From: an uncultured Acidobacteriia bacterium
GTDB lineage: Bacteria > Acidobacteriota > Terriglobia > Bryobacterales > Bryobacteraceae
Assembly: GCA_903900705.1 (NCBI GenBank)
Contig: CAIUOG010000120.1
Span: 44,518-108,517, forward strand
DNA length: 64,000 nt
Reading direction: 5' to 3'
The translations under genes and the position numbers were made by a program. How positions within the stretch are numbered: the stretch's first letter is position 1; the number at the start of each line of letters is the position of its first letter. Below the pieces are notes generated by a model. The model did not search any database and was not told the origin of the DNA. It saw nothing but the letters and a program-made list of their open reading frames with translations. Of the stretch, positions 54,647 to 63,137 are shown piece by piece.

Positions 54647-55747
54647 ATGCACCTGCCCCGCCGCCAGTTCATCGCCCAGTCACTCGCCACCGCCGCCGGT
54701 GCGTTGCTGCAATCGCAGTCCCGCGGCGCGACGACAAAATCCGGCATGCCAGGACCGTTTCCGGGCCGCGTTGTTGCGGTGGAGCACCCGGGCGTGATCC
54801 TGCGCAATAGTTATCAGCCGGAACCCGTGCAGAACATGATGCGCCGGGGGATGCGGGAACTCACCGGCGCGCCGTCATGGATCGATGGCTGGCGCATGCT
54901 GTTTGAAAAAGGCGACGTGGTGGGCATCAAGGTCAGCCCGGTGGGCGGTAAGAATCTGAGTTCGGACGCGCTGGTCCTCCAGGAAATTCTGGCAGGGCTG
55001 AAAGAAGCGGGCGTGCCCCTGAGCGACACAATTGTCTTCAACCGCTATAAGGAGGAGACGATCGCGGCGGGGATTGATCGCTGGCTGCCTCCGGGTCTGC
55101 GATGGGATGCCGCGTCAGAGAAGTACGACGAATGGCAGCACGACATGGGCGGATACGATCCGGAGCACTACCTTGAAATGGCGCTGATCAAGCCCGGCGA
55201 GGACTTTCGCGATGCCCATATGCGCCGCTCTTACGTGGCGCGGATTGTCACGAAGCAGATCAATAAGTTCATTAACCTGCCCGTGCTGAAGCATCACCAA
55301 TCGGCGGGCGTGACCATCTGTCTGAAGAATATGTCGCACGGCATGGTGAACAATGTGAACCGCAGCCATGTCACGCCCACGCTGAATGCCTGCGGCGTGT
55401 TCATTCCGAGCGTGGTGAGTCTGCCGGTGATCCGGGAAAAGGCCACGCTGCACATCTGCGACGCGGTGAAAGCCTCATTCCATGGCGGACCGGGCGGCAA
55501 GGAGAAGTATATCTGGGAACACAAGACCATGTACTTTGCGACCGACCCGGTGGCACTCGATAAGACGGGGCTCAAGGTGATTGACGAGAAGCGGGTCCGG
55601 ATGGGAATGCAGCCGCTGGCGCTCGCGAAACCGGACAATGACAGCCACTTTCTGAACTCACAGATCGAGCATATTGAGATTGCGGGGATGCTGGGGCTGG
55701 GCGTTTTTGAGGACGAGAAGATTCAGGTGAAGCGGGTTCGGCTGTAG
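54647..55747 (+). CDS. Tat-exported DUF362 domain protein
   Basis: 366 residues. A twin-arginine-like leader 'LPRRQFIAQSLATAAGALLQ' is followed by the DUF362 fold: 'KGDVVGIKVSPVGGKNLSS', 'VPLSDTIVFNRYKEE', 'INLPVLKHHQSAGVTICLKNMSHG' and 'DPVALDKTGLKVIDE'. DUF362 proteins often carry iron-sulfur clusters, but no Cys cluster is present here. Function unknown. Such Tat-DUF362 proteins are frequent in Planctomycetota and Acidobacteriota. Confidence 0.85.
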   Translation: MHLPRRQFIAQSLATAAGALLQSQSRGATTKSGMPGPFPGRVVAVEHPGVILRNSYQPEPVQNMMRRGMRELTGAPSWIDGWRMLFEKGDVVGIKVSPVGGKNLSSDALVLQEILAGLKEAGVPLSDTIVFNRYKEETIAAGIDRWLPPGLRWDAASEKYDEWQHDMGGYDPEHYLEMALIKPGEDFRDAHMRRSYVARIVTKQINKFINLPVLKHHQSAGVTICLKNMSHGMVNNVNRSHVTPTLNACGVFIPSVVSLPVIREKATLHICDAVKASFHGGPGGKEKYIWEHKTMYFATDPVALDKTGLKVIDEKRVRMGMQPLALAKPDNDSHFLNSQIEHIEIAGMLGLGVFEDEKIQVKRVRL

Positions 55748-55875
55748 GCGAGTCACAGACTCGGTAAATAATCCTATCCTGCTTTTAATCAAGAAGTTGG
55801 AGAGGAACGCGCGGAACCGGGCGTGCGCCGGGACTCCGCGCCGATGCTAATGCTGTTGCCGTGAGCAGCACGCAT

Positions 55876-57171
55876 ATGAAAACCAAACTCCAAGTCTTTC
55901 TGGCCATTGCCGCCTTTTGCGGAATCGCCTCCGCCCAGACCGGGCTCAGTACCATTCAGGACACGCTTTTCCGCGCCGACGGCACGCGCTTCACCGGCAC
56001 CCTCTACATCCAGTGGAGCACCTTTGACGCCAGCGGCATCGGCACCATCGTGCAGCAAAGCCGCAGCGTACCGGTGGTCAACGGCAATCTGCAGATCCAA
56101 CTCACGCCGAACGCGGGAGCGCAGAGCCCGGCCAACACCTATATCGTGAACTACCAGAGCGATGGTTTCGAGCAGTTTTCGGAAACCTGGACGGTGCCCT
56201 TGAGCGGCACTCCGCTGCGCGTGGCGGACGTGCGTACCGGGGCGACCAGCAACTCCAGTTCGTCGGCCGGCAACCAGACGCCGATTGTGGAATCCTCGGT
56301 AGTGGGCCTGGTATCCGATCTTGCCCAGCGCCCGGTGAAGGGTGCGGGCTTCGGCACCGGCGCGGTGGCGGTGATCAACCAGAACGGACAGATTGAAACC
56401 GTGGTCGGCAACGTGGGAGACTGCGTCTTTTCCGACGGTACAACCGGCCCGTGCGGCGGGCAGCCGTCCCTTTTTTATGACGCCGAAGTTCCCGGCGGTA
56501 TTGTCGATGGATCAAACACATCGTTCACGCTGGCGAATCCGCCGAGCGGCGCGAGCCTGCAACTCTTCCGGAACGGACTCTACATGAAAGCGGGCTTTGA
56601 TTACACGTTGACGGGCTCCGGTATTCAGTTCGCCACGGGCGCGGTGCCGCAACCACTGGATACCCTGGTGGCGAATTACCGCGTCGACCCGGCGTCGAAC
56701 ATCGGCAACATCTCCGGACCGGGCGTGCACGCCTCGGGCCTGGCGCAGGTTCTGTGTAACGCGAACGGGCACAGTAATAACCGGAATATTTCAGCGTCAC
56801 TGGGCAGTTGCGATATCCCGTCCGCCGCCATGAACCCGGGGGACCGCATCGAGATCCGGTTTGCGTTTGCGCATACGGGCACGGCGTCCGGCTTCGATGT
56901 CAGCGTGAACTGGGGGAATACGGTGCTGCTCTCGCGACACGGCGGTCCGCAGGATGTGGCATTCGCCGGCCAGGCGGATGCTTCGATGAGTTCGGCCGGC
57001 GCTCAGATCACCAGTCAAAGCTGGGGCACGGTGCTTCCGTTCCTACCGGGGATTCTCAACGCCCCGGTGCAGTCCGGCCTGAAGATCGACCTGCGCGGGT
57101 CGGTGAGCAATGAGGGGAGCGACATTATCGGACTCACCAGTTACACGGTACTTCGCTACCCGGCCAACTAA
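55876..57171 (+). CDS. Secreted beta-rich protein of unknown function
   Basis: 431 residues from ATG 55876; GTG 55861 is possible but would put residues before the signal peptide (KLQVFLAIAAFCGIASAQ). The start resembles exported proteins with 'ADGTRFTGTLYIQWSTFDASG' and 'VVNGNLQIQLTPNAG', an immunoglobulin-like repeat seen in acidobacterial secreted proteins. A middle segment 'FTLANPPSGASLQLFRNGLYMKAGFDYTLTGSGI' looks like a phage-tail or adhesin binding module. No function assigned. Confidence 0.7.
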   Translation: MKTKLQVFLAIAAFCGIASAQTGLSTIQDTLFRADGTRFTGTLYIQWSTFDASGIGTIVQQSRSVPVVNGNLQIQLTPNAGAQSPANTYIVNYQSDGFEQFSETWTVPLSGTPLRVADVRTGATSNSSSSAGNQTPIVESSVVGLVSDLAQRPVKGAGFGTGAVAVINQNGQIETVVGNVGDCVFSDGTTGPCGGQPSLFYDAEVPGGIVDGSNTSFTLANPPSGASLQLFRNGLYMKAGFDYTLTGSGIQFATGAVPQPLDTLVANYRVDPASNIGNISGPGVHASGLAQVLCNANGHSNNRNISASLGSCDIPSAAMNPGDRIEIRFAFAHTGTASGFDVSVNWGNTVLLSRHGGPQDVAFAGQADASMSSAGAQITSQSWGTVLPFLPGILNAPVQSGLKIDLRGSVSNEGSDIIGLTSYTVLRYPAN

Positions 57172-57195
57172 GCCGTGAGCAGCGACGCACCGGCA

Positions 57196-57231
57196 GGGTC
57201 CGCCACCCGCACCAGTTCGGGCGGCGGACCC
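57196..57231. terminator. Bidirectional hairpin between convergent genes
   Basis: Stem 57196-57204 (GGGTCCGCC) with 57223-57231 (GGCGGACCC), extended inside by CCCG/CGGG after one A-C mismatch, about 13 pairs. It lies between the convergent secreted-unknown and SMP-30 genes. No clear U-tract on either side, so factor-assisted stopping is possible. Confidence 0.5.
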
Positions 57232-57253
57232 GAGGTATTTACGAGCCAGAGCG

Positions 57254-58228
57254 CTATGGGCGGGCGCTGATGAGGCCCGCGGTGGAGACCGGGATGCTCC
57301 ACAACTGGTCACCCGAGGTGACAAACAGCGTCTTCAGATCCTTCCCTCCGAAGGCGCAGTTGGTGGTTTCGTCCTTCGCCGGTAGTGGAACAAATTCGAG
57401 CAATTTCCCCTCGGGCGAGAGGATATAAACGCCTCCTTTAAACTCATCGACGGTCTCGAACTGGCTGGCCTTGTTCAGGCCGGCGGCCACGTAGAGACGC
57501 CCTTCGACATCCAGTTTGAAGCCGTCCGGCCCGCGCCCGGTCTTCCAGTCGAAGATCAGCTTCCGGCTGGCGGAATCCACCGTTCCATCCTTCTTCAGAT
57601 CAAAACGCCAGAGCTTGCGGGCACCACCGGCGCGGTTGTTGTAGTTATCGGCAAGGTAGAGATAGCGGTCATCCGGGGAAATCAGGATGCCGTTGGGCCG
57701 CTCGACGGGTCCGCCGATCTGTCCGGCCAGAATCCGCACCACCTTGCCGGGCGCATCAATTCTGTAAACCCCTTCGACCAGTTTCCCGGCGGCGTCCCGG
57801 ATCTCCATGGTGTCGGTGCTGCCATAGCGGGGGTCAGTAAAGTAGATCCGGCCTTTCGAATCGAGTGCGAGGTCGTTGGGGGAATTGAGCTTTTTCCCGT
57901 GGTAGTTATCGGCGAGGATGGTCAGGGTACCGTCTTTTTCGGTGCGCGTGACGCGCCGCCCTCCCGCCTCGCAGACGAGCACGCGGCCCTGTGGATCAAC
58001 CAGAGAGCCGTTGGCGCCCGGCGCATCGGCCCGGAAGGATTCGAGCTTGCCGGACGGGGTCAGGCGGTTCACATGGTCACCGGAAACGACGTAAAGCATG
58101 CCGGTGGCCGGGTCCCAGGAGCCTCCCTCGCGAGCGCCGGATTCCGCAACCAGTTTGGGCGGCCCGGCGGTGATCTGGCCGGCGGCGAGAGAGATTGAAG
58201 CCGATGCGAGGAGAATCCAGCGTTTCAT
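57254..58228 (-). CDS. Secreted SMP-30/gluconolactonase-like six-bladed propeller
   Basis: 324 residues. Signal peptide 1-17 ('SISLAAGQ'). Metal and active-site residues fit the SMP-30 family: E in 'REGGSWD', N in 'NSPNDLALDSKGRIYFTDPRYG', N in 'RPNGILISPD', D in 'GPDGFKLDVEG'. It probably hydrolyses a sugar lactone outside the cytoplasm. Divergent from the DinB-like gene, with only 29 bases between. Confidence 0.87.
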   Translation of the reverse strand: MKRWILLASASISLAAGQITAGPPKLVAESGAREGGSWDPATGMLYVVSGDHVNRLTPSGKLESFRADAPGANGSLVDPQGRVLVCEAGGRRVTRTEKDGTLTILADNYHGKKLNSPNDLALDSKGRIYFTDPRYGSTDTMEIRDAAGKLVEGVYRIDAPGKVVRILAGQIGGPVERPNGILISPDDRYLYLADNYNNRAGGARKLWRFDLKKDGTVDSASRKLIFDWKTGRGPDGFKLDVEGRLYVAAGLNKASQFETVDEFKGGVYILSPEGKLLEFVPLPAKDETTNCAFGGKDLKTLFVTSGDQLWSIPVSTAGLISARP

Positions 58229-58257
58229 AGCGATGTTAAGCTTACATTACGCAACTC

Positions 58258-58776
58258 ATGAGTCCGGAACGCAGAGCCGAGATTTTAGAGATTCTGGAAC
58301 AAAGTCGCAGGGAGTTTCTCGACGCCGTGGAAGCGGTGCCGGCGGAAATAGCCCAACGCAAACCGACGCCCGAAGCCTGGAGTCCGCTGGAGATCGCGGA
58401 ACATGTCGCACTGACGGAGATGGGGATGTTCCGGATGCTGGGTGCGGCGGAACCGGACGCAAGTGCGACGGAGAATCGGGAACGGGAAGCGGAAATCGCA
58501 CGGCGGATCGTGGGTCGGGCAAAGGCGGTTGACGCGCCCGACCGCGTGAAACCTACCGGACGCTTTGCCACCCTTGCCGAGGCCGTCGCGCAGTTCGATC
58601 AGGCCCGGCAGACAACCATCGGGTTTGCCGGGGAAACAGAAAAGAATCTGTTTGCCATGCGGGCGCAACACCCGTTCTTTGATCCGATCAACGGCTACGA
58701 GCTGCTGATCGTCATGGCGGGACATGCGCGGCGTCACGCCGCGCAGATAGCCGAAACGGTGGCTATAGAACGCTGA
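58258..58776 (+). CDS. DinB-like four-helix metal-binding protein
   Basis: 172 residues, helical throughout. The three-His pattern of DinB/YfiT proteins is visible: one in 'EIAEHVALTEMG' near 54 and two in 'MAGHARRHAAQIA' near 158. 'PTPEAWSPLEIAEH' is the usual opening of helix 2. Members include thiol-dependent transferases using bacillithiol or mycothiol; many are uncharacterised. The 3' end overlaps the usp gene by 14 bases (convergent). Confidence 0.8.
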   Translation: MSPERRAEILEILEQSRREFLDAVEAVPAEIAQRKPTPEAWSPLEIAEHVALTEMGMFRMLGAAEPDASATENREREAEIARRIVGRAKAVDAPDRVKPTGRFATLAEAVAQFDQARQTTIGFAGETEKNLFAMRAQHPFFDPINGYELLIVMAGHARRHAAQIAETVAIER

Positions 58777-59632
58777 GGACCGGGCAGGGCGCTTCCCGTA
58801 TGATCCCGTATGCGTGGGTCCGGAAGCCGCCAAACGCGCTCTGGATAACCCCCCGGCCCGTCACGACGAGGTCGATCCGTTTGCGCAGCGAGACTTCGCG
58901 AACCAGTCGGGCGATGTCATTGCCGTTGCTCATCACCTGAACCTCGGCCTCGGTGGTTTCGGAAACGGGCACCTGCTTTTCGCGCGCCGCTTCGTCCAGC
59001 AGTTGCTGCATCCGGTTTTCCGGATTGAGTGGCGTAATCTCACCTTCGGGCGCCACGTGCACCATCTCGACTGTCGCTTCAGCATCGGCGGCGAGTTCGA
59101 GGGCGAACTCGAGCACGTGCTGGCTTTCGGGCTTCAGATCGAGCGCCACCAAAATATGGCGAGGCTTGGGATGCGCGCGGTGGGACGGTTCGGGCGCATG
59201 GGCGCTGGTCCAGACCGGAGTTTTCGAATCATGCAAGACCTTGGCGGTAACCGAACCCAGCAGCGCGCGCCGGAAGGCTCCATAGCCGTGCGTGGGCATC
59301 GCTATCAGCCCCACCTGATTCGCATCGGCATACTGCGTGATGATGCTGGCCGGATCGCCCAGTTCCACCACACATTTGACGTCGAGCTTCGGCAGTTCCG
59401 CATCGGCGAAGGCGCGGAGCTGCACTTCAAGATCCTGCTGGATTCCCGAGAAATCGATCGTCTCCGGGTAAACCGTGTTCATGCCCGCGTAGAGCGGCGG
59501 AGGCGGCTGGATCGCGTGGAGAACAATGACGGATGCTTCGTAGCGCTGCGCCAGAGAGAGCACGAACGGGGCTGCGGCGCGAGACCGATCAGAGAAATCA
59601 ACGGGGAAAAGAATACTGGAGAATACAGGCAT
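58763..59632 (-). CDS. Tandem universal stress protein (two Usp domains)
   Basis: 289 residues from the ATG at 59632, fixed by AGGAGG eight bases upstream; the frame extends 20 codons further but across the promoter. Domain 1 (about 1-150) starts 'FSSILFPVDFSDRSRAAAPF' and ends with a nucleotide-binding loop 'PTHGYGAFRRALLGSVTAKVL'. Domain 2 (about 165-289) starts 'PRHILVALDLKPESQHVLEFA' and ends 'GGFRTHAYGIIREAPCPVLSV', with a degenerate loop. Cytoplasmic stress-survival protein. Its upstream region is unusually long and structured (see 59640-60033). Confidence 0.92.
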   Translation of the reverse strand: MPVFSSILFPVDFSDRSRAAAPFVLSLAQRYEASVIVLHAIQPPPPLYAGMNTVYPETIDFSGIQQDLEVQLRAFADAELPKLDVKCVVELGDPASIITQYADANQVGLIAMPTHGYGAFRRALLGSVTAKVLHDSKTPVWTSAHAPEPSHRAHPKPRHILVALDLKPESQHVLEFALELAADAEATVEMVHVAPEGEITPLNPENRMQQLLDEAAREKQVPVSETTEAEVQVMSNGNDIARLVREVSLRKRIDLVVTGRGVIQSAFGGFRTHAYGIIREAPCPVLSVL

Positions 59633-59651
59633 GGGAAAAGCCTCCTGGGGA

Positions 59652-59657
59652 ATTATA
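59652..59657 (-). promoter_or_regulatory. Candidate -10 box (TATAAT) for usp
   Basis: An exact TATAAT on the minus strand, 20 bases before the usp ATG. The -35 position falls inside the palindrome at 59658-59696 and is poor (TTCAGG). Transcription from here would begin at about the Shine-Dalgarno, giving a very short leader. Confidence 0.4.
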
Positions 59658-59696
59658 CCCGGTGGTCCTGTTGCCCTGAAAGGGAGGACCACCGGG
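59658..59696. promoter_or_regulatory. Nested palindrome next to the usp start region
   Basis: Perfect 12-bp arms, 59658-59669 (CCCGGTGGTCCT) and 59685-59696 (AGGACCACCGGG), with an inner CCCT/AGGG stem around GAA (59674-59684). As DNA it could be an operator covering the -35 region; as RNA from the sigma-54 start it would form a hairpin just before the ribosome-binding site. No U-tract, so not a simple terminator. Confidence 0.55.
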
Positions 59697-59700
59697 ATGT

Positions 59701-59807
59701 GTCAGCGATGCGCCTGACTGAGACTCTGAGGCTTCCTGCGGGTTCGAGGGTCCAGTTCGAAGCGCGACAGGATATCCTGCCTCAGTCTTCAGTCAGGCGA
59801 TGCTGAC
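59701..59807. repeat. 107-base imperfect inverted repeat
   Basis: Left arm 59701-59732 and right arm 59779-59807 pair over about 27 positions, with two one-base bulges and a small mismatch near the inner end. The shared core is CGCCTGACTGA on both sides. The 46-base middle contains AGGATATCCT, itself a palindrome. It has no transposase. It could be a miniature mobile element or a structured RNA in the usp leader. Confidence 0.6.
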
Positions 59808-59892
59808 GGGATCGCCGGTGATTTGACACCTGCGATCAGTTTCGCCGGAAACGGGAGGGGAGTGAGTTTGACCGGCATTTGTCTTTACTTAC

Positions 59893-59908
59893 AGCAACTG
59901 CCGTGCCA
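59893..59908 (-). promoter_or_regulatory. Sigma-54 (RpoN) type -24/-12 promoter reading toward usp
   Basis: Minus strand reads TGGCACG-GCAG-TTGCT, matching the consensus TGGCACG-N4-TTGCW exactly in bases and spacing. Transcription would start near 59882 and give a leader of about 250 bases to the usp ATG. A second, imperfect TGGCACG with the -12 displaced by one base lies at 60035-60050. Confidence 0.6.
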
Positions 59909-59935
59909 AACATTTAAGCCAGCAAAGCATCAGAC

Positions 59936-59959
59936 AAAAGCGGGTTTCGCGGGGCTTTT
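59936..59959. terminator. Weak candidate terminator for the second propeller gene
   Basis: AAAAGC (59936-59941) pairs with GCTTTT (59954-59959) around a GC-rich loop, ending in T on both strands. It lies 115 bases past the minus-strand stop at 60074 and before the sigma-54 promoter. Short stem, hence low confidence. Confidence 0.3.
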
Positions 59960-59986
59960 CAGCATTCCACCGCCTTTTTGCGGAAC

Positions 59987-60033
59987 CAGCCTGCGCGTCA
60001 ACACGCAACCAGAAGGCGAATCCGCGCAGGCTG
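59987..60033. promoter_or_regulatory. 11-bp dyad upstream of the sigma-54 promoter
   Basis: CAGCCTGCGCG (59987-59997) and CGCGCAGGCTG (60023-60033) are perfect inverted copies 25 bases apart. The centre is about 100 bases upstream of the -24 element, the usual range for enhancer-binding activators of sigma-54. It could equally be a hairpin at the 3' end of the second propeller transcript. Confidence 0.4.
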
Positions 60034-60073
60034 TGCCAAACCCCGTGCCAGCCCGTGTTCCGGTCCCGAACAG

Positions 60074-63058
60074 TTATTGCAGTTTTGGAACGATGTGGTT
60101 GTTGCCGCGGCCCACGCCAACCGAGGGAGAGCCACTGTTGGTGGAACCGCCGGCGCCGGACGCGGCCTGAACCGTGACAGTGACCGATGTGCTCTGCTGG
60201 CCCATGGCGAGAGAACGCACCTGCACCACGTTCGTGCCGGGCGTCACCGTGGGAGGCAACTGCGCCTGGATCTGTCCCGGCGAAGTCTGGAGCAGGGGCA
60301 GCGCAACATCATTAAACGTCACGCAGGATCCGCCCAGAACGGTGGGTGGCGGCAACTGGCCGGCAACCGCCGTGGAGGCGAGGTTTGTGCCGTTGATATT
60401 GATCACGCCACCGATTTTGAGGTTGCCGGAGCCGTCCGTCGCGCTCACGATAGCCCGGCCGTTGGTCGCAATGGCGGGTACGCTCACGCCGCCGGGCGTG
60501 AGAGGGACAACACTCAGCCCCGCGAGAGTGACGATATACGCGACGTTGTTGTTATCAATCACCATGGTCCGGGCGGGAAGGTTATAGCGAGTGGTGCCGA
60601 AAACGGTGAAGCGGGGATTATCGGGGACAACGGCCAACTGCTGCGCGAGACCGTTGGAAATATTGATCATTTCGAGTGTGGCCCGGGCATCGGTGGTAGT
60701 GGTTGCGTTGATGTTGGCGCGGACGGGCGTGCTGAGCCGGACGAAGTGACTCTGGTCGAAAGGCGCGGTCGCAACAATGTTACGCGGAGCGCCGGTGGAG
60801 GCGGACGGGTTCGCCACGCCGCCCAGAATCGTCAGAGACGGATTCGTAAACAGACCGCCGAGCGCATACCAGCTTTGTGACGGTCCCAGTGAAAGTGGCC
60901 CGTAGTAACTCTGGATCGTGCCGCCAAAGAGCGATCCCGCCGCGATATAAGCATCGGTCGCGGCATCATAGACGTAGGCTGAACCATTCCCGGCGAGCGT
61001 CAGAATCCGCGAATTATCGTTCGCAGCGAGCATCACCACGGGAGTAGTGAAGGTGTTCGTGGTTCCGGTTTTGGTGAGCGTGTCGGATGGCCGCGGCACA
61101 GCGGTGCCTCCAACCACCTTCCACTGGGTCCCGTTGGACATCACGAATTCGAGACCGGCATTGCCGACCGCCATCGCCTGCGGGAAAAGCAGTGTGGCGG
61201 TAACGCCCGCGGCCTGACGCGGAATCGGCGGGAATGCAATGTGGCCCACGTCTTTGTTGATCGTGAGATCCACCACGTCTATCAATTCGCCGCCCGCGCT
61301 GGCCACGTAAAGAGAATTGCCGTCTGTACTCAGCGCCATCTGGTGCGGCAATTGGCCGACAGGAATGGCCGGCAGGAAGATCTGATTGACGGTGTCGAAC
61401 ACTTCCACGCGGTTGTAGCCGGCGTTGGAAAGATAGACCCGGTTACGCGCCTGGTCGAGCACGATGTCTTCGATGCCCTGATCCCCCAGGACTCCGGAAG
61501 TGGTTGCGGTGACGAGATTGGCGTTCGGGGAGTTGTTCGGGGTAACCGGAATCGGGAAGATGACGCCGCGCTGGTCCGGGTTCCGGTAGTTCATATAAAC
61601 CCGGACTACAGGCGGAATATTGATCGCATCGGGAGAAGCGAAGGTGATATCGAGTGACTGGCCGGTCAGCTGAGCGGAGGTCGTGTTGCTCGAAACGAGA
61701 TTCGTGCCCGCGAGACGGGTGTAGGCGCCTGTACCAGTGGCGATGCGTCCCGGTTCCATAGTGAGCGTGACGGTGGAAGGAGCGAGACCGCTCGAAACGT
61801 TGACCGTGAGGGTGGGCACGGTGGTGGTGGAGGCAAAAGTCAGACGACCGGCGCCCAGATTGTTCATCTGCAGGGATGCCTGCACGAGCCCCGGATTGCA
61901 GGGGTTCTGCGACAGAAAAACCTGCGTCGAGGAGGGCATCAAAATCGGGTGCGTATAAAGAGTGGATAAAGGAAGATAGATCAGGCCGGAAGCGGAGAGG
62001 CTCCAGGCATTCGTTCCGTCTGAACTCACCACCATCTTCGCGACGATGCTTTCCGGCATCCGGATACCCAGGCGGATGGCCAGGTTATTCGGGTCGGTCA
62101 GCAGCAGAGTGGATGAATTGGAGGGCGCCGGGGGATTGGTGAAGGCCGCCACGTTGAAGGCGCCATAAATAGTGGTTCCATCAGGAGAGAACACGCTGCC
62201 GCCCACGTTCTGGCGAGTGCTGAAAGTTGCGGTGAATGGAAAGGGCGCATTCGCGTTGTTCATCTGCCCCAATACCGAGAGCGTCGCAACATCGTAAAGC
62301 GTATAGCCGGCCATGAAACGGGAGCCATCGGGCGAGATCGAGAGAACCGTGGACTGTCCGGTCACGGTACGGCTTCGCAGGATGGTGTGCGAGGCAACCT
62401 CGTAGACAAAAAGATAAGTCTGGGTGGTGCTGGGAACAGTAAGGCCGATGATGAACTGGCCGTTCGGCGTGCGGATCAGCTTGCTGAAAAAGGTGGTATC
62501 GGGGCGCGTGAGCGTCTGCGCGGGAAGCGGCGATGGGGTGGAGGGCGGCGGCGGAGTGTTCACGGCAACCAACTGGTTGGCGGCGGGCTGGGAGGGATCG
62601 TAGACCAGCAGCGTGTTCGCGCCACCCGTGGTGCCGGCGGTTGAAATCAGAACTGTGCCGTCCGCACCGACTTCCACACCCTGCGGAGCCGCCGGGACCT
62701 GCACGGTCTGGACGACGAAACGCGCGCCGAGATCAATGATGCTGACGCTCAGGCTGCCGCCATTTGTGACATATAAATATGCTTTGTCCGGAGAGATGGC
62801 CGCGGCGAGCGGGCCCGTGCCTACGGGGATGTTTCCGATGACGCTGTTGGTGCTGGTGCTGTAAAGGTCCACCCGGTTAGCCGAGGTGTTGACCAGATAG
62901 ATCAGTCCTCTGGATTCATCGAGAACCAGGTCCGAGGGAGTTCCCCCGAGCGTAACCACCGTGCCGAAAGTGGCGGCGGTGTTCTGGGCATTGAGACCCT
63001 TTACGGCAACAACGGCTAAAACCAGCGCGGACAGCCGCACCAGAAACGGAATCTTCAC
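60074..63058 (-). CDS. Secreted YncE-like propeller protein with shortened TIGR03437 domain
   Basis: 994 residues from GTG 63058, with AGGAG eight bases upstream; the longer TTG start at 63103 would overlap the promoter. Signal peptide about 1-25 ('KGLNAQ'). It is clearly paralogous to 16367-19651: both begin 'ATFGTVV' and share blades such as 'IYLVNTSANRVDLY' and 'VYLSNAGYNRVEVFD'. Residues about 860-965 hold the first half of TIGR03437 ('NLKIGGVININGTNLA', 'PPPTVLGGSCVTFNDVALPL', 'SPGQIQAQLPP'). The second half is missing, replaced by a Gly/Ser tail. Exported; function unknown. Confidence 0.83.
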   Translation of the reverse strand: MKIPFLVRLSALVLAVVAVKGLNAQNTAATFGTVVTLGGTPSDLVLDESRGLIYLVNTSANRVDLYSTSTNSVIGNIPVGTGPLAAAISPDKAYLYVTNGGSLSVSIIDLGARFVVQTVQVPAAPQGVEVGADGTVLISTAGTTGGANTLLVYDPSQPAANQLVAVNTPPPPSTPSPLPAQTLTRPDTTFFSKLIRTPNGQFIIGLTVPSTTQTYLFVYEVASHTILRSRTVTGQSTVLSISPDGSRFMAGYTLYDVATLSVLGQMNNANAPFPFTATFSTRQNVGGSVFSPDGTTIYGAFNVAAFTNPPAPSNSSTLLLTDPNNLAIRLGIRMPESIVAKMVVSSDGTNAWSLSASGLIYLPLSTLYTHPILMPSSTQVFLSQNPCNPGLVQASLQMNNLGAGRLTFASTTTVPTLTVNVSSGLAPSTVTLTMEPGRIATGTGAYTRLAGTNLVSSNTTSAQLTGQSLDITFASPDAINIPPVVRVYMNYRNPDQRGVIFPIPVTPNNSPNANLVTATTSGVLGDQGIEDIVLDQARNRVYLSNAGYNRVEVFDTVNQIFLPAIPVGQLPHQMALSTDGNSLYVASAGGELIDVVDLTINKDVGHIAFPPIPRQAAGVTATLLFPQAMAVGNAGLEFVMSNGTQWKVVGGTAVPRPSDTLTKTGTTNTFTTPVVMLAANDNSRILTLAGNGSAYVYDAATDAYIAAGSLFGGTIQSYYGPLSLGPSQSWYALGGLFTNPSLTILGGVANPSASTGAPRNIVATAPFDQSHFVRLSTPVRANINATTTTDARATLEMINISNGLAQQLAVVPDNPRFTVFGTTRYNLPARTMVIDNNNVAYIVTLAGLSVVPLTPGGVSVPAIATNGRAIVSATDGSGNLKIGGVININGTNLASTAVAGQLPPPTVLGGSCVTFNDVALPLLQTSPGQIQAQLPPTVTPGTNVVQVRSLAMGQQSTSVTVTVQAASGAGGSTNSGSPSVGVGRGNNHIVPKLQ

Positions 63059-63102
63059 CAGACGAACTCCTGAATGGAAAAAGGGCTCAAACGCGAATTG
63101 CA

Positions 63103-63108
63103 ATTATA
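63103..63108 (-). promoter_or_regulatory. -10 box (TATAAT) of the second propeller gene
   Basis: Exact TATAAT on the minus strand, 45 bases before GTG 63058. The -35 region is weak. Position supports the shorter start of that gene. Confidence 0.45.
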
Positions 63109-63137
63109 CCCACAAAAGGTTCCCGACGTAATTTCCA

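Larger units (their letters stand above)
59633..60073. other. 441-base gene-free region upstream of usp
   Basis: Only gene-free stretch over 300 bases. No credible ORF in either direction. From usp outward it holds a TATAAT box, a nested palindrome, a 107-base inverted repeat, a sigma-54 type promoter, a small AAAAGC/GCTTTT stem and an 11-bp dyad, ending at the stop of the second propeller gene. Confidence 0.8.

Noticed and set aside
59701..59807. Insertion sequence ends
   Set aside because: No transposase, no target duplication visible, and only 107 bases between outer ends.
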